Both the position numbers and the translations under genes were made by a program. Source: Lithospermum erythrorhizon (Eukaryota > Streptophyta > Magnoliopsida > Boraginales > Boraginaceae). Taken from it: a DNA stretch of 64,000 bases. Positions within the stretch are counted from its first letter, which is position 1; each line of letters opens with the position of its first letter. Location: assembly GCA_019722365.1 (NCBI GenBank), contig JADFUC010000776.1, forward strand, positions 186,001-250,000, given 5' to 3'. The notes under the pieces were generated by a model. That model saw nothing but the letters and a program-made list of their open reading frames with translations, did not search any database and was not told the DNA's origin. Of this stretch, positions 50,101 to 59,606 are shown in pieces.

Positions 50101-50855
50101 TGAATAATATTGTGTGTTATTTTAAATAATATTATTCTTGTATTAAAACATTATGAGTTTTTGAAATTCAAAAAAAAAATTATTTATCAATTTAATTAAT
50201 TTCAAGTATGTCGATTGTTGTAGTATTATATATTTAATAATTATATATAAATAAATAAAGAGAAATAGAAAAATATGGTGGGGTATATATTTGGAGTAGT
50301 GGAAGGAGAGAGAAAAGTAATTTAATATTTCTGTTATGGTACATTTGGTAAAATAAATGTTATTTGAAGATATTACTGGCTGATGTGATACAGAAATAAA
50401 TGTCAAATTTGACGTTATTCTTTATTGGATGTTAACTTGAGTGTAATAAAAAAAGTTACACCGGGTATTTTGAACGATCGTTGTGTACAATCATCCAATG
50501 CGTGGAAATGGACTTCGTCTTTTATTGCAAGCCACTCGATATATCTTGTTAATTATCATTGCATTCACACTATTTCCATTTAAACTCAACTTGTTTGTTT
50601 CCTTGAACATATTTTTATGTACAACATTTATGACCAACTTGTTACATATTCGAATATTAAAAAAATTACAACTCGATTATCAACTAATCAAATTCAAAAA
50701 TCATTAAAAAAATTACAAAATATACAAAACACAAACAGAGTTATGTCAATCTTTAAACATGCATGATTACAGTCTTTCTTCATAACTTTAACACACTTCC
50801 TCATAAGTAGGACATAGAAACTGGCAATCAAGAATCAACAATATTAGCACCCTTA
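47176..50855. other. AT-rich spacer, no gene seen
   Basis: No gene supported. A GC-richer stretch near 48790-49100 with 'gagtctcgatg' words may be a retroelement remnant, but I found no TG...CA ends, primer-binding site or coding match. Confidence 0.4.
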
Positions 50856-51044
50856 CTATTTTTGAGGAGGCGGAGAAAGCGCCCCTGGTGGTGGTGCAGG
50901 AGTAGGTGGTCCATAGTAGTGAGGAACACCACCACCACTAGCCGCCGCTTGTCGGCGTCGTGCCCTACCGAGTAGGTAAAATCCGACTCCTGCGATGAGA
51001 ATAAGCAAAATAAATGGCACTGATATCACAATCACAAAACTCAT
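50856..51044 (-). CDS. 62-residue single-pass membrane microprotein with Pro-rich tail
   Basis: One exon, starting MSFVIVISVPFILLILIAGV. Residues 1-25 form one transmembrane or signal-anchor helix. A basic stop-transfer motif (GRARRRQAAA) and a Gly/Pro-rich tail with Tyr (PHYYGPPTPAPPPGALSPPP) follow. The Met at 51044 is preferred because a good acceptor (TTTTTTCAG) lies 36 nt upstream on the minus strand, making the longer open frame partly intronic. Plants carry small proteins of this design with no assigned role; I do not recognise a named family. It is surrounded by transposon remains, but the reading frame and composition look selected. Confidence 0.6.
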   Translation of the reverse strand: MSFVIVISVPFILLILIAGVGFYLLGRARRRQAAASGGGVPHYYGPPTPAPPPGALSPPPQK

Positions 51045-51224
51045 GATGACCTCTTCTGATTCTTGATTTCTTCTGAAAAAACACAAACTTATATGCAATA
51101 CTATAGCCTCAATAATAAATTGTTGTCACCATTAGTCCAGTATGGTCCTGCAAATTTACATCACAAAATATAGAATTGAGAAGAAGAAGAAAAAAGGTGA
51201 GATATCTGGATCAAACGTCGATTA

Positions 51225-51403
51225 ATTTAAATTTAAAATTGTCGACACTAAACCGACACTAAATCGACACTAAACTTTTAACCCATCCAAATAATCGGGT
51301 ATGAAAATGACCCACATATGATCGACGCGACACCGACGCCAGAGGAGTCTTCATTGGCGTCGGTGTTTTCCGCCGACACATTAGGACTGTATTCTAGTAG
51401 TTA
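51225..51403 (-). mobile_element. CACTA terminus-like fragment
   Basis: Ends TTCTAGTAGT(T), one base off the canonical AGTAGTG end. It is preceded by GTCGGTGTTTTCCGCCGACA and repeated 'cgacactaaa' units at 51240-51280. It resembles the right end of the element at 26453 in its last 10 bases only, so it belongs to a related but different family. Confidence 0.5.
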
Positions 51404-52189
51404 TGATCTAGCGGATGAAAACGTACCTTACAAAATGAAGTTGAACTGGAGATTTTGTATGGGTGGACTGAGGAGGTTAGATATAATTTAGACATTTAGT
51501 TACAAGACATTAGACATATACAACTTCATGATTGGCTTTATCACAAGCATCAAAGTTATAATTTGAGAAAGTTCCACTTTGTCTTGGCATAAATTCTGTT
51601 CCCCTTTCTCTTTATGGTTGTAAACTAACATGGCCTTAAGAATTGGAATAGTTGCTCATTTACAAAACTTTACAGAACATTCAATATCAAAATAATAAGG
51701 GGAAGAACCTATTCCAATTTCCAACTCAAACTTAGAAAATAGAAGGAAAATTAAAAAGTAAAATAGGTTAAAAACAAAAATAAAAAATTGATGGTGCAAA
51801 TTGAATTACGTGCATTCTTTGATGGTCAGATGGAGCGAATCCTGAAAATTAAACTATATAACTTCTAGTCATTTGTTAGCTACATTTTTTATTTTTTATT
51901 TTTGGTGTATGTACACGACTATGAAGAAAGAAAAAGTGGAAAACCAACCAAATAGGAAAATATAATTTTTTTTCTTAGATTTTTTTGTTGAATTAGACAA
52001 AAGTTTAATGAATACTCAAATGAAGAATGATCTTGTAGAGTATTGTATTCTATCAAAACCTCATATGGAGTGTGGTGATAATTGCGATCCATTATATGAT
52101 AGAGGATTGATGAACTTTCTATTATAATGCTTTTAATAAGAATCGGATTTCTCTGACGTTAAATCGTCGAGTGGATATTGTCGGCTTTT
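51404..52189. other. Spacer, no gene seen
   Basis: AT-rich; it probably includes upstream untranslated sequence of the microprotein gene. Confidence 0.35.
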
Positions 52190-52561
52190 GAAGTTTGTTC
52201 TTTCGCTCTGCCTTGTACGTCTGGCGGGTGTGGAAATATACGTCTGTCAAAGTCGCAGTCAGGTCTTCCGACCATCGGACTGAAAGTGTGGCCCAGCGTG
52301 GGCGATCAGCAGCATTCCGACAGTCCAGTCGATATTTTGGTTGCTATGAAGGTCTTAAAATGTAAAATGTCTTGGCCGATAAAATTTTGAATTAAGGAAG
52401 ATATGCTTAGTGATGAGGTACATAAATGAAATGCTTATAGATGTCGTAATCTATTTCTACTCATGAAGATTATGTCAACATCGGCGTATGCGTCTAGGCT
52501 TCATGGCACTGCCAGTGGGCCCGTTTACGAAGTGAAGCCGAGTAATTGTATATATATATAT
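52190..52561 (+). repeat. Direct repeat, left copy
   Basis: About 372 bp starting GAAGTTTGTT.CTTTCGCTCT and ending with a TATATATATATATC run. It shares with 55385-55778 the words 'ggactgaaagtgtg.cccag', 'agtcgatattttgg', 'gaaggtcttaa', 'gtgggccc' and 'cgag/cgaataattgtatatata'. Confidence 0.75.
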
Positions 52562-55384
52562 CATTGCCCCTTCGATGAATGGTTGAAATGGAAGAGAATG
52601 ATCATTGACACCTTTGATGGCTGAAAACCGTTCATCGAATAATACTCGTCCAGATAAATATCAAGTGTTAGACGAATATTCAGGTTTTTGATAATCACGG
52701 TTTTGACTTCACGACAAGCTGTTGGAACATTATTAAATGATTGACTTCCAATCATATGGAATAACGGCTTGTCTTGTACACGTTAATGGCACCAGCAGAT
52801 CGTGTATAACATTGGTTATAAGTCTTTATAAAGTCTTTACATTATGACATTATTGTACTTTACTTTTTGTCTACCTACTTCAACTGTTCACATTCTCTCA
52901 ACTTTCTCCTCGGCAGCTGTTCATCTTTTACCATATTTAATACTCCTTTTCAGTGACAATTCATCTTGTACGATACCCACTTTTCGGCAAAATTCGTCTT
53001 ACACCACTTTGGAAATACCTCTTTTCCGGCAACATTCATCTTACTAGTTTTACTTCTTATTCAGAAAGGTATGTGGTTAACTCTTGATCTTTCTCGAACT
53101 TCATTGCATTTCTGATTGTCTTTTTTTTTCTTTGTCGCTCCCAGAGTATAAGTACAAAGGGGCTTGAGGTATTTATAGCTTGTGAGGCGAGATTACCTCT
53201 ACGCATGAGTATAGATATGTCTCGAGAGGTTAGAGGGGTGATAAAGTTATTTTGAAGAAATATTTCTGTGACCTTTGTATTAGATCAGGATGCGGAATGA
53301 TTTAGGGATTTTGTTCGATTTTCATGCAGGGGGTTTTGTGGGTTTGTGAGAGATCGTAAATTGGAAGGTTAATTGATATCCTCATTTTGTATTTTGATGT
53401 GTTTGGGTATCAATTCTGGAATATTTGAAGGATAATGGATCGACTTTAAGTGGGTTTTAGGGTTGGGACATGAACAGTCGTATGTTAATAATTTTTTAAT
53501 GTTCTTGGAGCCCTTTTCTTTTCAACGATACATATTTTGGTCGAGATTTACGTAACACTTTTGATTTGTTGTTTAACTTTTGTTGTCTTATACGTGCGTA
53601 TATTCATTTGTTCAGCCAAAGGTTCTCTTCACATCCCCAGGCCGGACTCGCTGTCTGTTAATAGATCTGAAACCACTTGCCTTTTATAGATTTTCTACAA
53701 CTATTGAGTGTGAAATTACTATGAAGCGACTTGAGCTACTCCCCGATCATGACCTCTTTTGCTAACGTAGCATCCCACCGGGAAGTAGCGAATATATAAC
53801 AAGGATCTTTGCTTGATGCCCACCCAGGGAGGATCTTTTACAGATCATTGAAATGCTATCTGACCATAGCGGTTGTGTCAGGAAACCGCCCAAGCGGGCC
53901 TGCTTGACTCCTGCTTACGCGCCTCCTCACTTGGGGCGGGTGCGTATAGCTGGAACATCCGCTAATACTTGGTGATCCTCCGAAACTTCTTTGTTTCTAC
54001 TATCGTCCCGATTAAGCACCACGTTCTTTTTCTTTTTTGAAGACTTAGAAAATTTTAGAGAATACTTATAAATTTCCTCCTTGGTTGAGATCGACTTCCT
54101 AGTGGAAGGGATCTGGTTTTCGAACCCTTGAGTCGATCCTTCTGAGCCGAAGGGTCCTTTTCCTTGAGTTGGACACTGATGTATATAGAGTTAATGTCTT
54201 ATGGCTGTAGGTTTCCTTTCTTCCCTTTTATAAATGACATATTGTTGCTTTAAACCGTGCCCACAGGGCAAATTAATACTAGCGGTGGTTAGAAATAACT
54301 ATCTTCATAGTAGCTTGTTGGGTAGTCATAAACCTCATGATTTATTCTTTAGTTGTCATACTTGTCTCCCAGCTCGGGATGAAACTACTTCCTTTCGGCC
54401 AAGCGGAATTGGAACATTTTGCCGGACAAGATGGAGCAAGATTGCGGGCCGGTGGTATTCGAAGTGGGGCTTCATAAAGGCGTATGGGCGGTCCACAGGC
54501 ATGTGTTCCTTTAGGAGATGCCCAGCGTCCCACCGTACCCGAAGATAATACATCGTGGTTAGAAACTTGAGACATTAGGCAGTGTTTGGCCGGACGGCTG
54601 ATATCAGTCTTGCCGAAGAGGAGTCTAAATCAGCGGGTTTGATTGATCAAAATAATACGATCCTACCTTGGTGCCTCCAGTCTCTTGGAGTATAACATTA
54701 TAGCATGATTTTTTTGTTACACTCTTGTTTAGTACTTCCGCTTTTTCCTTTTTGGGATTTTATTAGTGCCGTATTTGTGCGGATGGCGTTCTTGATGCGT
54801 GACGGTGTGTCGAACTGAGGATGTTCCACTTACCGTAATGGCGGAGAGGCAGCAGGCGGCTATTCCTTAATCCAAAGTGAGGAAGGTTCACGCAAGCTCA
54901 GTACTCTGCCCGAGCGAACTTTCCCTTCTCACTTGCCCGGCTGCCGAGGCCGGCGCTGAGGAAGGTGGCCTAAAACTTCGCCCAGCGTAAAAAAGCACAG
55001 CTGCTGTGGTTAGGCGGTGAGCATATGACCATTCCCGAGATCTTCGACCACGCTTTCTATTCCTCAGTGCCGCGGTGGCGGTGTCGATCTACCGTCGCTT
55101 TGTCTCGATGCGAGATGCCCCGCTCCACTGGGCTCGACACTTGAGCCGAGGCCGGATTGACGCCGAGGGTAGAACTTTGGTACTCGGCCAATTTCTTGAA
55201 CATCGTGCCGGGCGGGGTTGAAGGTCACCAAATGGATACTACCTACAGGAAGAAAGCAAAGGCCGCTGTCGAGCGAGGCCGTTGATATTAGTGCGGTGAA
55301 GATTTGATGAAGCTCACGATCGATGGAAGGTTGGCTTCCATGGCTCGCTACGATAAAGGTAACTCTTTTTTCTTTCCTTTGATT
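52562..55384. other. GC-richer unclassified interior between direct repeats
   Basis: About 2.8 kb, markedly richer in G+C than its surroundings, with many CG dinucleotides near 53880-53950 and 54830-55290 and only broken open frames. It is probably a decayed retroelement or other transposon. No protease, reverse transcriptase, integrase or transposase motif was recognised. Confidence 0.4.
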
Positions 55385-55778
55385 GAAGTTTGTTGCTTTC
55401 GCTCTCTAACAGCCGTCTGGCAGTGCGGAAAGTGCGATGCAATCAGTCTGCTTGGGTCGAGGATACTGTTGTGGACTGAAAGTGTGACCCAGCGTGCGGC
55501 GATCGCAGCAATTCCGAAGATCAGTCGATATTTTGGATTTATGGAAGGTCTTAAGTAACCAAGAAAATGTCTTATGCGATAGGAATTTTAGATTAAAGGA
55601 AGGAATGTCTTGAGTGAGGTGTTATAGAGGCGATTCTTATGAATGTCATGAATGTATTTCTCTCAGCAGATTGCATGTCGACTTGTGGCATCTTGTGGCG
55701 TCTACATACTCGTGAATACATTCGGAGGTGGGCCCAGTTTCTTAGAAGTGGAGTCGAATAATTGTATATATATATATC
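55385..55778 (+). repeat. Direct repeat, right copy
   Basis: About 394 bp, same orientation and word order as 52190-52561, with substitutions and small indels. The two copies are 3.2 kb apart. Confidence 0.75.
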
Positions 55779-56632
55779 GTATGGTATTGAACTCTTTTGA
55801 AGTTATTTCAAACTTTGTGAGTTTCCATCCTTGGGGCAATAGTAACCCAAATTTTACGTAGATAAATATGAGTGAGTTGGTATACACACACCCAAATAGT
55901 ATTAGTACGAATGTGAAATAGTATTTTTGCCCCCCATTTGCAAGTGTAGTAATTAGGAAGTTTCATTAAGAATGAAAATTATTAAATTTCATTTCGAGAT
56001 TCTTATTTGGTGTGTGTATAGTGTTAGCCATAAATATAATATAAACAATTATGTAATAGACATTGCAAAAGTACACTGCTGGAAGTTCCCTGTGTGGACA
56101 GGGATCAAATCTCCCCCCGCTCACTCTTTATTCTTTTATCTAATTAGCTATAATGATGATGAATTAAGATACTCTATACAAGCCTTCATATTTTTATTTT
56201 ATTTCAATAATTGTGTTCATAAATTATAAATTAATTGTATCATATATACTAAAGCTCCCCAAATTTTATAGTAAATTTTAAAAGATAGGAAGCATATATA
56301 TTTTTTTAGATCTTAATTATGTTATAATCAATTGTTGCATCGAATAATGGTGCGGGTTTTGTCATTTTAAATTTAATTACTTCTTAATAAGAAAACATAG
56401 ATGCAACAAAATATTATTTAATATTTTTAAAGAACCTTATTTTTTATTTTAAATGCAGTTTGATCGACATTTTAGAGATTTTGGCCCCCCATCTAATGTT
56501 TTATAGTACTTGTTAAATTATTCAAGTAACAATAACCATAATGTTATATAATCCGTTAAACAAAACAATGATAAAAGCCTAACATTTCACTTAATCATAT
56601 CTTCTTGCTTAACCTTAAACTGTCCCAAAACT
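55779..56632. other. AT-rich spacer, no gene seen
   Basis: Nothing recognised. Confidence 0.4.
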
Positions 56633-58073
56633 TTGTCCAAAAATGACATTTTTTGCTTTGTCGAAATCACAATTTCACTAAAAAATATCCCATTTTTCTA
56701 CTCCATCTTCCCCTTCTGCTCTGGCTCATCCCCTGAAAATTCTGCTTCTTCTGATACAAAAAATGCTGATTCAAGTTTTTATGAACAAATTTCATCAAGA
56801 AATGCTTCAGCACCACCAAGAGGTAATTTTTCAAGAAACTCTGAAAAAGTTGAAGATATTATATGTAGAATGATGGCTAATAGAGATTGGACTACTCGTT
56901 TGCAAAATTCAATTCGTAATTTAGTGCCTAAATTTGATAATGAGTTAGTTTATAATGTTTTGCATAGTGCTAAAAATTCAGAACATGCCCTTCAGTTTTT
57001 TAGATGGACTGAGGGGTCTGGGTTAGTTAGGCATGATAGGGATGTTAATTTGTTTTAGTATGGACCGCATAGACTCTTAACATGTCAGCCCCTGGATTTT
57101 GTTCACGCGATCACCGGAAAACCTGGTTTCACGTGTGGGAGGATATTGAAGGAGGCCCCGTCCCATATTGAATATGTCAAAGCGTGGTTTATAAGACCTG
57201 GGCTTCATCTATTATTCCATCTATAACCAATTGATTTTAGTATGGACCTATGGATTCTTAACAAGGGATACCCATAGGAATTATTCAGATTTTGGGACAG
57301 GCTTCGAAGCTGAATCATGCTCAGTGTATATTGCTCGATATGCCGAAAAATGGGGTTGATTGGGATGAGGATATGTGGGTAGAAATGATTGGGAGTTATG
57401 GAAAGGCGGATATGGTTGAGAAGAGTGTGAAGTTGTTTCAGAAGATGGGGGCGTTGGGCGTGGAGAGGACGATCAAACCGCATAATATGTTGTTTAAGGT
57501 GATTATGAGGAGAGGGAGATGTATGATGGGTAAGAGGTATTTTAATAAGATGTTAGCTGATGATTTTGAGCCAACACTCTGATAAATGGGTTTCATAGGG
57601 TCGAGAAAATTTAGGAGGCGGAGAATTACTTTGTGGAGATGAAGGGGAGGAATATAGGCGAGACTGTGATTACTTACACAACTTTGATAAAAGGTTATGT
57701 ATAAGTTGGTAGAGTTGAGGATGCTCTGAAGTTGTTCGGGCTACGGATTAAGCCCAATGCTACGACACACTCAACCTTGTTGCCTGGGCTTTGTGAAGCT
57801 CAGACGGCATTGAAAGAGATGGTTGAGTAGCATATTGAGCCAAAAGAAAACTCAATCTTCATGAGATTGATTACCGAACATTGCAAGGCAGGTAATTTAG
57901 ATGCTGTTGCCGATGTTCTCGAAGCTATGATTAGATCGAGTATTCCAATAGAGGCTGGGCACTATGGTGTCCTAATTGAGAACTTCTGCATGGCAGGATT
58001 GTATGATCAAGCTGTTAACCTCTTAGACAAGTTAATAGAGAAGGAAATTGTCTTGAGAAATAACATTTTTTGA
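56633..58073 (+). pseudogene. PPR protein pseudogene (At2g37230-like)
   Basis: Remains of a P-type pentatricopeptide repeat protein, an organelle RNA-binding class. Readable blocks are DWTTRLQNSIRNLVPKFDNE and HALQFFRWTEGSGLVRHDRD; then, after an insertion, QASKLNHAQCILLDMPKNGV, DMWVEMIGSYGKADMVEKSV and RRGRCMMGKRYFNKMLADDF. Further down are FVEMKGRN, TLIKGYV, LLPGLCEAQ, HCKAGNLDAVADVLEAMIR and AGHYGVLIENFCMAGLYDQA. Lesions: a 221-bp LTR-type insertion at 57043-57263, a 2-nt loss just after it, loss of about one and a half repeats near 57580, several stops, and a frame shift at the N-terminus (the ATG at 56643 is out of frame with the body). A cpRNP gene follows in the same orientation, as recalled for Arabidopsis. 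Confidence 0.85.
57043..57263 (+). mobile_element. LTR-type insertion (solo LTR-like) with 5-bp target duplication
   Basis: 221 bp beginning TGTTAA and ending TTAACA, flanked on both sides by AGGGA (57038-57042 and 57264-57268). Removing it together with one AGGGA leaves His-Asp-Arg-Asp-Thr-His-Arg, the expected PPR-protein sequence at the joint. Inside, 57043-57082 and 57083-57263 both end TATGGACC...A(C/T)TCTTAACA, and the second starts TGTCAGCC. It may therefore be a truncated LTR fused directly to a complete LTR of 181 bp. Confidence 0.8.
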
Positions 58074-59501
58074 AATAGTTTGGCAAACTTTATCAACTCA
58101 ATCACTTGAATACTAACTTTACAGGTTTCTGTTTGCTTAAATCTTACTGTTTGTAAGTTCCCCATCGAAAGTCTCATCTTGAGCTTCTGTGTTGTGGTCT
58201 GCATAGTTGGTCTTTTTAGTTGAGTCTGGCAGCGCTCGTGAAGCTATAAACCAAACAAAACCAAGAGTTATCATATTAAGTAGGGTCGGTTATATGAATG
58301 CGACGTTTCCAACCAACCATAGTGAAGTCAATGAACTCCAGATCATTTAATATAGTCTCCTTCAAGGAGTTTGATTATGTTATGTAGCTTCTTCTTTTTC
58401 CTCCATTGTTAACACTATCTTGCCTCATTCAATGAATGAGATAAAGTAGCACATACTGTTGTTGTGTTAAGTGCCTGGCAAGTGTGCAAGTGGTATTTCA
58501 TTTGGATGAATGTTTGTTAAATGTGGTTGTCATTTATCAGCAAGTGCATTGCTTCCTCATATCTAGAGTGAAACAAGCATGCAAAAGATGTCATCCTCAT
58601 TGTAGCTAGTAGCTACCACTTGGTATCAATGGTATTTTGAGATTACAGGGCTACCAAAGAACCATAAATTAAGATGCATATTTTGATTTAGGGGGTAAAT
58701 TGAAAGGTCCAAAACTATCGTCTTGGAAATGAAATCTTAATAAATATTTTGGAAAGCCATAAGCAATTGACCAACCAATTTATCTCATCTTACTCCTACA
58801 AATTATATAAAAGTTACAATTTTGATAATTTATTTATAATTGTAGGAATCAAAGTTTTAATATATATCACATATTTTTTCATGTAATATGGAATTAAAAA
58901 AATTATATTCTCCAGCTCTTAGATATAATATTTTCTATATTACATAAAATCAGATTACATACTACGCCCTGCTTGGATGTAATGAAATAAAAGCGGCATG
59001 AGCCGTTCTGTTTCTGCAGCATCTTTTAAGTGGAAGTGAAATAGTAGATATTTTTACAACCTGTGGATCCCGATTCGAAAATAAGCTTTGAGCCATTTGT
59101 ATATTCCTTGTGTGATATATAACAAGCTGATATACTTGAGTCGAGAGCACTCTTCATAAATTACTTGAACATCGTATTGTTGATTAAGCTGGATATAATA
59201 GAATTTATCAAAATAAACTTATTATCTTCTGTCTGACTTAATAGATAATGTTAAATGCTAAACATGGTGATTCAAAAACAATATAATGTTATTCTGAAGA
59301 TTAATATTGCATACTATTCGATCTCTTTTGTGGTTCGATTAAAATCTTGAAAACAAATAATATCGTATTATTATCGATCCCGATGTTATATCTTATCAAA
59401 TCTCGCTTTATGCGATGCAAACCAGGCGCTTCAAATTATTATCTTATCGATCTCGCATTGCAGAGAGTCTTCAAAGAGGTTAAATGTTATCACATCCTCC
59501 C
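58074..59501. other. Spacer between PPR pseudogene and cpRNP gene
   Basis: AT-rich; no gene seen. The string TTGGTATCAATGG near 58619 is not followed by retroelement sequence. Confidence 0.45.
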
Positions 59502-59509
59502 TATATAAA
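59502..59509 (+). promoter_or_regulatory. TATA box of the cpRNP gene
   Basis: TATATAAA, 105 bp before the start codon, followed by a C/T-rich leader typical of plant 5' UTRs. Confidence 0.6.
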
Positions 59510-59606
59510 TACCTCCACTCCTCCCTCACTCCTATCACTCTACCAAAAATCTGCAAGAAAAACCTTATCTCCTCATCTACAAAACCTAAACATTTTCTTC
59601 ACAAAA

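Noticed and set aside
54234..54575. Overlapping 65-104 codon frames on both strands
   Set aside because: They lie in the GC-richer repeat interior, show no domain, and conflict with each other.
52190..55778. Intact LTR retrotransposon with two LTRs
   Set aside because: The repeats do not begin TG and end CA, no flanking target duplication was seen, and no primer-binding site or pol motif was recognised.
58615..58635. Retroelement primer-binding site TTGGTATCAATGG
   Set aside because: It differs from the initiator-Met tRNA complement and has no retroelement sequence next to it.
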